A DNA stretch of 64,000 nt from contig AYSC01000006.1 of the NCBI GenBank assembly GCA_000503195.1, positions 1 through 64,000 of the forward strand, in the 5' to 3' direction. The notes below the pieces were generated by a model that worked only from the letters and a program-made list of their open reading frames with translations, did no database searches and had not been told where the DNA came from. Position 1 is the first letter of the stretch; each line of letters begins with the position of its first letter. This DNA comes from Blastomonas sp. CACIA14H2 (GTDB lineage Bacteria; Pseudomonadota; Alphaproteobacteria; Sphingomonadales; Sphingomonadaceae). The position numbers were made by a program, and so were the translations under genes. Of this stretch, positions 43,698-52,299 are shown one piece after another.

Positions 43698-45487
43698 GCC
43701 CGGCGATGAACGGTGCGATGAACCTCTGGCCGATCGGCAATTGCGAGATCGCGGCGCTGGTCGATCCCAATGCCCGGATCGCCTGGGGCTGCCTGCCGCG
43801 CTTCGATGGCGATCCCGTCTTCTGCTCGCTGCTCGAACCCCAGCAGGATCATGGCTATTGGGATATCGTGCTCGAGAATTGCGCGCACAGCGAACAGCGC
43901 TATATCCGCAACACCCCGGTGCTGGTGACGCGCATGTCGTGTGACGCGGGCAATGTCATCGAGGTGATCGATTTCATGCCGCGCTTTCCGCGCCACGGCC
44001 GGATGTTCCGCCCGGTGGCAATCGCGCGCATCGTGCGCGTGATCAGCGGCAGCCCGCGCATATCGGTTCGCCTGCGACCCGCTTATGCCTGGGGCGAGGG
44101 TTCGCCCCGGCTCACTTCGGGCTCCAATCACATACGCTATATCCTGGGCGAGCAAGTCCAGCGATTGACCTCGAACGCCCCCTTGGGGTGGATCAGGGAC
44201 GAGCGCATGTTCAGGGCAGAACGCGATCTCTATTTCTATTTCGGCCCCGACGAGGGGTTCGAGGCGCAGCTCGAGGCGCGGATGGAGGCGATGCTCGACG
44301 AGACCGTCTCGACCTGGCAGCACTGGGTGCGCGGGCTCAACCTGCCGCTCGAATGGCAGGAGGCGGTGATCCGCGCCGCGATCACGCTCAAGCTGTGCCA
44401 GTACGAGCAGACCGGCGCGATCGTCGCGGCATTGACCACGTCGCTGCCCGAGCATGCCGATTCGGGGCGCAACTGGGACTATCGCTTCTGCTGGATCCGC
44501 GATGCCTATTTCACCGTCCAGGCGCTCAACCGGCTGGGCGCGCTCGACGTGCTCGAATCGTACCTGCACTATCTGCGCAACATCGTCGATGCGGCGCGCG
44601 GCGGGCATATCCAGCCGCTTTACGGCATTGGCGGCGAGGCGACCCTGACCGAGCATGTCATGCCCGGCCTGAAAGGCTTTGCCGGCATGGGGCCGGTGCG
44701 ATCGGGCAACCAGGCCTATGAGCAGATTCAGCACGACGCCTACGGCCAGATTGTGCTGTCGAGCGTGCAGGCGTTCTTCGACCAGCGGCTGCTGCGCCAG
44801 GCGACGGTGCAGGATTTCGAGGCACTCGAGGTTGTCGGGCACCGCGCCTTCGCGATGTTCAACGAACCCGATGCCGGGCTTTGGGAACTGCGCACCCGCG
44901 CGCATGTGCATACCTATTCCGCCGCGATGTGCTGGGCGGCGTGCGATCGGCTCGCCAATGCGGCAGGCGCGATCGGACGGCCCAAGGCGGCGATGTTCTG
45001 GGGCGAGCGCGCCGAACATATCCGCGCGCATATCGACGCGCATGCCTGGAGCCATGTGGGCAACCATTATTCGGCGGTGCTCGGCGAGCGCACGCTCGAT
45101 GCCAGCCTGTTGCAGCTGCTCGATCTCAAGTTCATCCGCGCCGACGACCCGCGCTTCATCGCGACGCTCGATGCCATCGAGGGTGGGTTGAGGCGCGGCA
45201 GCCATATGCTGCGCTATGCCGACGAGGACGATTTCGGACCGCCGCAATCGGCGTTCAACGTCTGCACCTTCTGGCTGATCGAGGCGCTGCACGCCACCGG
45301 CCGCTATGGCGACGCGCGCGCGCTGTTCGAGGAGATGCTGCACCGGCGCACCCCCGCCGGCCTCTTATCCGAAGATATCGACCCCAGCACCGGGGCGCTG
45401 TGGGGCAATTACCCGCAAACCTATTCGCTGGTTGGGCTGATCCAGTGCGCAGGCCTGCTCTCCCGGCCCTGGAGCGACGCGCGATGA
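43694..45487 (+). CDS. Glycoside hydrolase family 15 protein (glucoamylase/trehalase type)
   Basis: 597 residues. The (alpha/alpha)6 barrel signatures of GH15 are clear: DSGRNWDYRFCWIRDA, the second-half segment GLLSEDIDPSTG with a catalytic Glu, and WGNYPQTYSLVGL. Members of this bacterial group have been shown to be trehalases or glucoamylases; sitting between otsB and otsA makes a trehalose-related role likely, but which one is unproven. Both ends overlap neighbours by 4 bases (ATGA). Confidence 0.88.
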   Translation: MSPAMNGAMNLWPIGNCEIAALVDPNARIAWGCLPRFDGDPVFCSLLEPQQDHGYWDIVLENCAHSEQRYIRNTPVLVTRMSCDAGNVIEVIDFMPRFPRHGRMFRPVAIARIVRVISGSPRISVRLRPAYAWGEGSPRLTSGSNHIRYILGEQVQRLTSNAPLGWIRDERMFRAERDLYFYFGPDEGFEAQLEARMEAMLDETVSTWQHWVRGLNLPLEWQEAVIRAAITLKLCQYEQTGAIVAALTTSLPEHADSGRNWDYRFCWIRDAYFTVQALNRLGALDVLESYLHYLRNIVDAARGGHIQPLYGIGGEATLTEHVMPGLKGFAGMGPVRSGNQAYEQIQHDAYGQIVLSSVQAFFDQRLLRQATVQDFEALEVVGHRAFAMFNEPDAGLWELRTRAHVHTYSAAMCWAACDRLANAAGAIGRPKAAMFWGERAEHIRAHIDAHAWSHVGNHYSAVLGERTLDASLLQLLDLKFIRADDPRFIATLDAIEGGLRRGSHMLRYADEDDFGPPQSAFNVCTFWLIEALHATGRYGDARALFEEMLHRRTPAGLLSEDIDPSTGALWGNYPQTYSLVGLIQCAGLLSRPWSDAR

Positions 45488-46902
45488 ACCGCCTGATCTG
45501 CATTTCGAACCGCGTCCAGGCGGCCAATGGCGGCGCGAGCAGCAATCGCGGCGGGCTGGCGGTCGCGCTGTCGGCAGCCCTACGCGAGAGCAACGGCATC
45601 TGGTTCGGCTGGTCGGGCGAGCAGACCGACCATTTCACCGGGCAGATCAGCTTCCGCCGCGAGGACGGGGTCGCCACCGCGACCATCGACCTGGAAGCGC
45701 AGGATATCGAGGAATATTATAACGGCTTTGCCAACCGCACCTTGTGGCCGCTGTTCCATTACCGTCTCGACCTGACCGAGATCGCGCGCGACTTTGCCGG
45801 GGGCTATGCGCGCGTCAACCAGCGCTTTGCCGAGACCGTGGCGCCGCTGATCGAACCCGACGACATGATCTGGGTGCACGATTATCATCTGATGCCGCTG
45901 GGCCAGCGCCTGCGCGAGCGCGGATTCGACAACCGCCTCGGCTTCTTCCTGCACACCCCCTGGCCGCCCGCCAGCCTGATGATGTCGCTGCCCGGGCATC
46001 GCGAACTGGTCAGAAGCCTGCTCAGCTATGACGTGATCGGCTTCCACACCGACGAATGGCGCGCCTCGTTCATCGACTATATCGTGACGCATCTGGGCGC
46101 CGAGCTCGACGGCGATCATGCGCTGCTCGACGGACGATCGACCCGGCTGCTGATCTGCCCGATCGGGCTCGACACCGCTGAATTCACCTCCGCGCTAGGC
46201 ACGCCCACCGCGCGCGATGCCGAACAGCGGCTAATCACCAGCGCGGTCGGACGGCAGGTGATCGTCGGCGTCGACCGGCTCGACTATTCCAAGGGCCTGC
46301 AGGAGCGCTTCCTGGCTTATGAGCAGCTGCTCACCACCCGGCCTGAATTGCGCGAGAAGCTGTTCCTGCTGCAGATCGCCCCGCCCTCGCGCGGCGACGT
46401 GCCGAGCTATCAGCAGATCCGCGCCGAGCTGAACGCGCTGTCGGGCGGGATCAATGGCGAGTTCGCCTCGATCGACTGGGTGCCCGTGCGCTATGTCAAC
46501 AAGGGCTATGCCCGCGAGGAGCTGTTCGGCATCTACCGCGCCTCGCGCGTCGGCCTTGTCACCCCCTTGCGCGACGGGATGAATCTGGTCGCCAAGGAAT
46601 ATGTCGCGGCGCAGGATCCCGAGGACCCTGGCGTGCTGGTGCTGTCGCGCTTTGCCGGAGCCTCGGTCCAGCTCGATGCCGCGCTGATCATCAACCCGCA
46701 CAGCAGCGAGGACATGGCCGATGCGATCGCGCGCGCGCTGGTCATGCCGCTCGAGGAACGCCGCGAGCGCCATGCCGCGATGCTGGCATCGGTGGTCAAG
46801 CAGGACGTGCGCTGGTGGAGCGCGCGCTTCATTGCGGCGCTGCAGCCGCCCCAGCCGAGCGAGGATCGGCCCCGGCTGGCGCTCGCCGGCGGCAAGGGCT
46901 GA
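45484..46902 (+). CDS. otsA: Trehalose-6-phosphate synthase
   Basis: 472 residues, GT20. SNRVQAANGGASSNRGGLAV opens the N-terminus; WVHDYHLMPLG, GFFLHTPWPP, GVDRLDYSKGL and LRDGMNLVAKEYVAAQ are the family motifs for UDP-glucose and glucose-6-phosphate binding. It condenses these to trehalose-6-phosphate. Last gene of the coupled otsB-GH15-otsA operon. Confidence 0.95.
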   Translation: MNRLICISNRVQAANGGASSNRGGLAVALSAALRESNGIWFGWSGEQTDHFTGQISFRREDGVATATIDLEAQDIEEYYNGFANRTLWPLFHYRLDLTEIARDFAGGYARVNQRFAETVAPLIEPDDMIWVHDYHLMPLGQRLRERGFDNRLGFFLHTPWPPASLMMSLPGHRELVRSLLSYDVIGFHTDEWRASFIDYIVTHLGAELDGDHALLDGRSTRLLICPIGLDTAEFTSALGTPTARDAEQRLITSAVGRQVIVGVDRLDYSKGLQERFLAYEQLLTTRPELREKLFLLQIAPPSRGDVPSYQQIRAELNALSGGINGEFASIDWVPVRYVNKGYAREELFGIYRASRVGLVTPLRDGMNLVAKEYVAAQDPEDPGVLVLSRFAGASVQLDAALIINPHSSEDMADAIARALVMPLEERRERHAAMLASVVKQDVRWWSARFIAALQPPQPSEDRPRLALAGGKG

Positions 46903-46929
46903 GGGCCGCCCATTCCATCGGCAAAAAAA

Positions 46930-46949
46930 TGGCGACCCGAAGGCCGCCA
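46930..46949 (-). terminator. Rho-independent terminator (leftward)
   Basis: Eight-base stem with one mismatch (TGGCGACC / GGCCGCCA) and a CGAA loop; on the minus strand it is followed by seven T. It lies beyond the stop of the DUF4142 gene. Confidence 0.75.
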
Positions 46950-46992
46950 GTGAGGTGGAGAGAAGGAGCGGTCCCGCCCTGGTTATCCGCCG

Positions 46993-47724
46993 TTACTGAT
47001 CGGTGGTGGAGCCGGTCGCGCGCGGCGCGCGGTTGGTGCTGGCCGACCCGCCCGTGCTGGTGGTGCCGGACATGCCATCCTGCATCGCACCGCTGGGGTT
47101 GCCCGTGGCTGCGCCTGCGGCGGTGCCGGTGCCGGTCATCCCCTGCCCGTTCTGCTCGAGCCAGTCATGATGCTTCTGCACCACCGGGACCACCTTGGCG
47201 GCAAAGCCCTTGAGCTCGGCATTGTCGCCGCTCTGCGCATAGCCCTGGTGCAGCGCCAGCGCCTTGCGGTGCGCCGCCATCTGCTGGGTCATGTATTCGC
47301 GGTCGAATGCCTCGCCCCTCGCAGCCTTCAGCCGGTCGATCATCGCCTGATGCTCGGCATCGAGCCGTGCCGGGGGCTGGGTGCCCAGATTGGCGCGGGT
47401 CACCATCGCCTTCATGTCCTGCGAGGACTTGGTGTGGTCGGTGACCATCATCCGGCCGAAATCCTTGACCTGCTGCGACTGGCCGTTCTTCGTCGCCAGT
47501 TCGCCCGCCTGAATCTCGTACATGTCCGAATTCGCGGCCTGCGCCACATAGGTTCCGGTCGATACCGGCGCGGTCGCCATGGCCGCGTCATCCGCGGCAC
47601 CGGTGGCCATATCGTCCTGCTGGGTGCCAGCCGCATCACCCGCTGCCGTGTCCGAGCGTGCCCCATCGGGTGCATCGCATGCCGCCACCAGCAGGGCTGC
47701 CGTCAAGATTGCCATATTCCGCAT
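46993..47724 (-). CDS. DUF4142 family lipoprotein
   Basis: 243 residues. A lipobox (LLVAAC) after a short signal sequence predicts a lipoprotein. A Thr/Asp/Ala-rich linker leads to a ferritin-like DUF4142 helical domain (~60-195: AANSDMYEIQAGELA; DFGRMMVTDHTKSSQDMKAM; HHDWLEQNGQ), then a Gly/Ser/Thr-rich tail. Family function is unknown, often stress-linked. AAGGA is 7 bases from the ATG at 47724, which decides against the upstream GTG at 47730. Confidence 0.83.
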   Translation of the reverse strand: MRNMAILTAALLVAACDAPDGARSDTAAGDAAGTQQDDMATGAADDAAMATAPVSTGTYVAQAANSDMYEIQAGELATKNGQSQQVKDFGRMMVTDHTKSSQDMKAMVTRANLGTQPPARLDAEHQAMIDRLKAARGEAFDREYMTQQMAAHRKALALHQGYAQSGDNAELKGFAAKVVPVVQKHHDWLEQNGQGMTGTGTAAGAATGNPSGAMQDGMSGTTSTGGSASTNRAPRATGSTTDQ

Positions 47725-47821
47725 CGCCACATCCTTTCGAAGATTGGTGCGGCAGCGATAAGCGGTGTGGTCGCAGGAGGAACTTACATAGGAAAGTCCG
47801 CAGGCAAGTCCGTGCAGGCCT

Positions 47822-48238
47822 TCAGCGCAACGGACCTCCGCGCGAACTCTGCATCATGCGCGCGATCATATGCACCATCTCGGCAAAGCCCTGGTGCGAC
47901 AGCGGCTTTTCGAACCGGGTGACCTCGCGAAAGCAGTTCGCAATCGGGTCTTCGCCATAGCCGGTGCAGAAGAGAAAGGGGATTCCCATCGCCTCAAGAT
48001 GCTGGGCGAAGGGAAAGATCAGGGTGCCGCGCAGATTGATGTCGAGCACCGCAATATCGATCCTGCGCGCGGCATCGAGCAGCTCGCGCGCCCCGTCAAG
48101 CGTGGCGGCCGGCCCCGTGATCTCGGCCCCGAAAGCGGCCAGGCGCCGCGCAAAATCATCTGCAATCAGGAAATCATCTTCCACGACGAGCACGCGACAA
48201 CCGCGCAGCAGGCCTTCGTCAGAGGGCAGCGAAGTCAT
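47822..48238 (-). CDS. Single-domain response regulator
   Basis: 138 residues, receiver only. Acidic pocket VVEDDFLIAD, phospho-acceptor Asp in AVLDINLRG, Thr in FLFCTGYGED and Lys in RFEKPLS. No output domain, so it would act as a phosphate sink or through protein contacts. It is divergent from the Crp-HWE kinase pair at 48348-50094, which makes that kinase its likely partner. Confidence 0.85.
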   Translation of the reverse strand: MTSLPSDEGLLRGCRVLVVEDDFLIADDFARRLAAFGAEITGPAATLDGARELLDAARRIDIAVLDINLRGTLIFPFAQHLEAMGIPFLFCTGYGEDPIANCFREVTRFEKPLSHQGFAEMVHMIARMMQSSRGGPLR

Positions 48239-48347
48239 TGAACACTCTGGATAACGGAACCGGGAAGGGAGATCGAAAGGGCATATGCAACATACCCGCG
48301 AGGCATGCGTAAGTTCCACCTGACGACGCCATGGGAGGCCCGGGAAG

Positions 48348-49106
48348 TTGACGCCGCACGTCACCCTCAAATTGCGCGGTTTCGGGGAGCTGGAAACCGC
48401 CTCGGAAGATTGGCTGGCCGAGCAGGTCCGGCGCGACGTGCGCCGCCTGCCGCCGCGGGTCGATCTCGTGCGCCAGGGCGAAGGGACCGGCCCGCTGCAC
48501 GTGCTGATCGAGGGCTGGGCAGTGCGCTACAAGACGCTCGAGGATGGTCGCCGCCAGATCCTCTCGGTGCTGATCCCCGGCGATATCTTCGATATCAACG
48601 GTCATCTCGCCCGATCGATGGACCACAGCATCGCCACGCTGACCCCGACGCGGGTCGCGCAGCTCGACGACGATTTCCTCGATATCGCGCGCGCGCACCA
48701 TTCCGATCTCGAAAAGCTGCTGTGGTGCGACATGCATGTATCGTCCGCCATCCAGCGCGAGCGCTCGACCTCGCTGGGCCAGCGCACCGCGCGCGAGCGC
48801 ATGGCGCATATCCTGTGCGAGCTGTTCCTCCGCCAGCGCTCGGTGGGCCTCGCGACCGGACAGCGGTGCAGCTTCCACCTCACACAGACCGAGCTGGCCG
48901 AGGCGCTGGGCATGACTCCGGTCTATGTCAACCGCACGCTGCAGGACCTGCGCCGCGAAGGCGTGATCCAGCTCGAGCAGAAATGCCTGACGGTGCTCGA
49001 TCTGCCGCGGCTCGAGGCGACGGCTTTGTTCGACGCCGGATATCTCAAGATCTGCGAGGCCGATGGCGCGGCAGGTTCGCACAAGGAGAATGCCCATGCC
49101 TTCTAG
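48348..49106 (+). CDS. Crp/Fnr family transcriptional regulator
   Basis: 252 residues from a TTG start with GGGAAG immediately upstream; no ATG lies near the start of homology. Cyclic nucleotide-binding-like domain ~20-130 (LIEGWAVRYKTLEDGRRQILSV; LIPGDIFDINGHL) and a Crp HTH ~170-220 (LTQTELAEALGMTPVYVNRTLQDL). No Fe-S Cys cluster. The gene overlaps the HWE kinase gene by 11 bases, so the two are made together. Signal and targets unknown. Confidence 0.87.
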   Translation: MTPHVTLKLRGFGELETASEDWLAEQVRRDVRRLPPRVDLVRQGEGTGPLHVLIEGWAVRYKTLEDGRRQILSVLIPGDIFDINGHLARSMDHSIATLTPTRVAQLDDDFLDIARAHHSDLEKLLWCDMHVSSAIQRERSTSLGQRTARERMAHILCELFLRQRSVGLATGQRCSFHLTQTELAEALGMTPVYVNRTLQDLRREGVIQLEQKCLTVLDLPRLEATALFDAGYLKICEADGAAGSHKENAHAF

Positions 49107-50094
49107 CTGGTCCGGCCCGGTCCAGACGCTCAACCATTTCATCGTCACGCTGCCGCTGCTCGTCTGGCGGGCTGGGCGCGATGGTGCGTGGTTGTGGGCG
49201 AGCCCGCAATGGGAGGCATTCACCGGCCAGAGCGAGCCCGATTATGTCGGCGATGGCTGGCTGAATGTCGTTCATCCCGATGACCGCGAGGCCGCGCAGG
49301 CGGCCTGGCGCCTCGCGTCGGACCGCCAGAGCTTCGAGGTGGAGTTCCGCATCCGCAAGGCCGAGGAGGACCGCTATTACTGGCACAAGACCCGCGCCGG
49401 GCCGGTGTTCGACGATGACGACACGATCATCGAATGGCTGGGCACCTCGACCGATATCGACGACCTCAAGCGACTGCGCGACCAGGAGCGGTCGCTGCTG
49501 GGGGAGTTGCAGCATCGCGTCCGCAACACGCTGGGCGTGGTGCGGGCGCTGTCGCGGCGCACGGCCGACCATTGCGATACCATCGAGGATTTCGTCGCCA
49601 AGTTCGACGGGCGGATCAACACCTTCGCGCGCACCCAGTCGCTGTCGACCCGCTCGGCCACCGGGCAGGTCAACCTGGCCGATCTCGTCCATGACGAGCT
49701 GCTCAGCCATCACCTCAATGACGAGGACCAGGTCCGCGCCGAAGGGCCGGACATCATGCTGGGGGTCAAGGCCGCCAACATGCTGGGCCTCGCCATCCAC
49801 GAGCTCGCGAGCCATGCGGTGACCTTTGGTGATCCGGGCGATCCGCCGCCACGGCTTCACGTGCGCTGGGGGATCGACGACAGCGCGGTGCAGCCGCTGC
49901 TGACGCTGCTGTGGAAGGAAGAGGGGCGCAATCTCGCCGATCCCGACCAGGCGCTGGGTGCCTTGGCGCGCGATTTTGTCGAACGCGCGCTGCATTACGA
50001 GATGGACGCCGAGACTGCGATCCAGACGCTGCCCGGCGGGCTGGTGTTCGATGTGCGCCTGCCGCTGGCGCGCGCGCAGGATCGTGACAGCTGA
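49096..50094 (+). CDS. PAS-HWE/HisKA_2-type sensor histidine kinase with degenerate ATPase domain
   Basis: 332 residues. A PAS domain (~12-120: SPQWEAFTGQSEPDYVGDGWLNVVHPDDRE) is followed by the phosphoacceptor region of HWE-like kinases (LLGELQHRVRNTLGVVRAL, H140). The ATPase part is poorly conserved: the N-box reads HELASHAVTFG, with H240 where the family has Asn, and the final G-box is LGALARDFVERAL. AAGGAGA is 7 bases from the ATG at 49096, deciding the start. No membrane segment, so it senses a cytoplasmic signal such as light, redox state or a ligand. Confidence 0.8.
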   Translation: MPSSWSGPVQTLNHFIVTLPLLVWRAGRDGAWLWASPQWEAFTGQSEPDYVGDGWLNVVHPDDREAAQAAWRLASDRQSFEVEFRIRKAEEDRYYWHKTRAGPVFDDDDTIIEWLGTSTDIDDLKRLRDQERSLLGELQHRVRNTLGVVRALSRRTADHCDTIEDFVAKFDGRINTFARTQSLSTRSATGQVNLADLVHDELLSHHLNDEDQVRAEGPDIMLGVKAANMLGLAIHELASHAVTFGDPGDPPPRLHVRWGIDDSAVQPLLTLLWKEEGRNLADPDQALGALARDFVERALHYEMDAETAIQTLPGGLVFDVRLPLARAQDRDS

Positions 50095-50174
50095 TGGCAG
50101 ATTTGGCGGATTTTATCGGGACTTACCAACCCATGTGATGATCGCGGGCGGCCTGGCCGCCTAATCCTGAACCC

Positions 50175-50224
50175 GACACGGTGCCTTTACCCACCCCCCG
50201 ACGAGCCTTGAGGGGCACCGTGTC
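50175..50224. repeat. Perfect 11-base inverted repeat with 28-base loop
   Basis: GACACGGTGCC (50175-50185) and GGCACCGTGTC (50214-50224). There is no T-run, so it is not a standard terminator. It lies between the HWE kinase and the small membrane-linked SRPBCC protein. Confidence 0.6.
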
Positions 50225-50254
50225 ACCATGCTTTACAACCAGGGACACACGCCC

Positions 50255-50869
50255 ATGCCCATCGCCAACTGGGCCCGTTACGGGCTCGCCGCCACGCTTG
50301 CCACTGCGGCAGGCGGGGTCCTGATCTATCGCCGCAAGCCGGGCATCAACCATGATGCCGCGCCCGCGCGCAGCGCCCGGCATCGCCGACGCTTCGGCGA
50401 TTATCGCGTCACCGGTGCCACCGTCACCATCCGCGCCACCCCCGAGCAGATTCGTGCCTGCTGGCAGGGCAATGCGCAGCTCTGGCCGGAACTCGAATAT
50501 CTGCCCTTTCCCGAAGGCAACCAGCCCGATCTGTTGCTGCCGCCGTCCGAGCTGCGCGACATGGCCTCGCGCCCGTTGCTCACCCGGATCGTCGCCGAGC
50601 GCGAGGACGAACTGGTCGCCTGGCGTTCCGAGGGCGACGGCCATGCCGACATGCACGGCCGGCTGCGCTTTCGCGACAATGGCGCGAAGGGCACCGCGGT
50701 CGAGGTGATCATGGCGGTGCGTCCGCACCATTTCGCCTCCGCCTGGAAGACCGAGGCGATGATGGCCGAAGCGCTCGAGCTTGGCCTGCTGCGCGATCTG
50801 CGCCGATTGAGAATGCTGATCGAGACGGGCGAGATCGCCACCGCCCGGATGCGCCCCGACGCGGCCTGA
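50255..50869 (+). CDS. SRPBCC-like domain protein with N-terminal membrane segment
   Basis: 204 residues from ATG 50255 (AGGGA 9 bases upstream); an ATG at 50228 is in frame. A short hydrophobic segment (YGLAATLATAAGGVLIY) anchors it, then a ~130-residue domain whose layout resembles SRPBCC/polyketide cyclase proteins (TVTIRATPEQIRACWQG; ELVAWRSEGD; RLRFRDNG). Such fused anchor-SRPBCC proteins are common in sphingomonads next to dehydrogenases, but no function is established. It precedes the zinc alcohol dehydrogenase by 44 bases. Confidence 0.6.
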   Translation: MPIANWARYGLAATLATAAGGVLIYRRKPGINHDAAPARSARHRRRFGDYRVTGATVTIRATPEQIRACWQGNAQLWPELEYLPFPEGNQPDLLLPPSELRDMASRPLLTRIVAEREDELVAWRSEGDGHADMHGRLRFRDNGAKGTAVEVIMAVRPHHFASAWKTEAMMAEALELGLLRDLRRLRMLIETGEIATARMRPDAA

Positions 50870-50913
50870 GCCGCAGCGCATCGCCGATCCAGCAAGACAG
50901 AGGAATTCAAGCC

Positions 50914-52083
50914 ATGCGAGCTGCCACCTTCCAGGGCAAGGGCGATATCGACGTCCGCCAGATGCCCGATCCCGCCATCGTCAATCCGCGCGATTGCATC
51001 ATCGAGGTCACCTCCACCGCGATCTGCGGGTCGGACCTGCACCTGTATGACGGCGTCATTCCCGGCGTCGAGAAGGACGACATTCTGGGCCATGAATTCA
51101 TGGGTCGCGTCGTCGCCGTGGGCAAGGAAAGCACGCTCGAGGTCGGCCAGCGCGTCGTCGTGCCCTTCACCATCTTCTGCGGCCAGTGCTTCCACTGTTC
51201 GGAGCAGCGCTACAGCAATTGCGACAACAGCTGCCCGGTCGAGGACCAGGAGGTTGCCGAAAAGGCCTTTGGCCACCCGATGGCGGGCATGTTCGGCTAT
51301 TCGCACCTGACCGGCGGCTTTGCCGGAGGCCAGGCCGAATATGTCCGCATCCCCTATTCGGACGTCGTTCCCTTGGTCGTGCCCGAGGATATTCCCGACG
51401 AGCGGCTGCTGTTCCTCTCGGACATCCTGCCCACCGGCTGGATGGCCGCGCTCAACGCCGAGATCGCGCCGGGCGACACCATCGCGGTCTGGGGCTGCGG
51501 CCCGGTCGGGCTGTTCACCATCCTCAGCGCCTTCCAGCAGAAGGCCGGGCGCGTCATCGCGATCGACGGCGTCAAGGGCCGACTCGACATGGCCGAGCAG
51601 TTGGGCGCCGAGCCGGTCAATTTCCACGAGACCGACATTCTCGACGCGCTCAAGCAGATGACCGGCGGCATCGGCCCCGATGCGGTGATCGATGCGGTCG
51701 GCATGGAGGCGCACGGCATTGCGATCGACAACATGGCCGACCGGGTGAAGCAGGCGGTGGGCATCGGCCAGGATCGCGCGCATGTGCTGCGCCAGGCGAT
51801 CATGGCCTGCCGCAAGGGCGGGCGCGTCTCGGTTCCCGGCGTCTATGGCGGCAAGGCGGATCTGTTTCCGCTGGGCGCGATGATGCAGAAGGGGCTGCAG
51901 CTGCGCACCGGCCAGACGCACGTCCGGCGCTATACGGCGGAACTGCTCGACCTCATCGAGCGTGATGTCATCGATCCCAGCTTCCTGATCAGCCACCGGC
52001 TGCCCCTCGACGAGGCGGCGACCGGCTATCGCAATTTCCGCGATCAGCAGGACGAGTGGATCAAGGTGGTCATGCACCCGTGA
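50914..52083 (+). CDS. Zinc-dependent alcohol dehydrogenase (glutathione-independent formaldehyde dehydrogenase-like)
   Basis: 389 residues, MDR family. Catalytic zinc ligands in TAICGSDLHLYDG and GHEFMGRVV, a structural Cys cluster in CGQCFHCSEQRYSNCDNSC, and the Rossmann motif VWGCGPVGLFTI. The long form and motifs match the FdhA-like branch. Substrate uncertain. AAGACAGAGG precedes the ATG. The small PLDc_N-type protein gene follows after 23 bases. Confidence 0.88.
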   Translation: MRAATFQGKGDIDVRQMPDPAIVNPRDCIIEVTSTAICGSDLHLYDGVIPGVEKDDILGHEFMGRVVAVGKESTLEVGQRVVVPFTIFCGQCFHCSEQRYSNCDNSCPVEDQEVAEKAFGHPMAGMFGYSHLTGGFAGGQAEYVRIPYSDVVPLVVPEDIPDERLLFLSDILPTGWMAALNAEIAPGDTIAVWGCGPVGLFTILSAFQQKAGRVIAIDGVKGRLDMAEQLGAEPVNFHETDILDALKQMTGGIGPDAVIDAVGMEAHGIAIDNMADRVKQAVGIGQDRAHVLRQAIMACRKGGRVSVPGVYGGKADLFPLGAMMQKGLQLRTGQTHVRRYTAELLDLIERDVIDPSFLISHRLPLDEAATGYRNFRDQQDEWIKVVMHP

Positions 52084-52106
52084 CCCGGCATTGAAGGAGA
52101 TTTCCC

Positions 52107-52286
52107 ATGGAATACGGCATTTTCGGCATCGTCATCCTCATCCTCGACCTGATCGCGCTGTTCAGCGTCTGGTCGAGCGGTGCGACGACCGCGACCAAAT
52201 TGCTCTGGACGCTGCTGATCATCATCCTGCCGGTGCTCGGCCTGATCGCCTGGTTCTTCGTCGGCCCCAAGCGCGCGCGCGTCTGA
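52107..52286 (+). CDS. Small PLDc_N-domain membrane protein
   Basis: 59 residues. GAAGGAG lies 9 bases before the ATG. Two hydrophobic helices separated by a short loop (GIVILILDLIALFSVW; LLWTLLIIILPVLGLIAWFFVG) and the final GPK match the phospholipase-D-nuclease N-terminal (PLDc_N) small-protein family. It probably inserts in the inner membrane; function unknown. Likely co-transcribed with the dehydrogenase. Confidence 0.8.
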   Translation: MEYGIFGIVILILDLIALFSVWSSGATTATKLLWTLLIIILPVLGLIAWFFVGPKRARV

Positions 52287-52299
52287 CCCCTGGCGTCGC

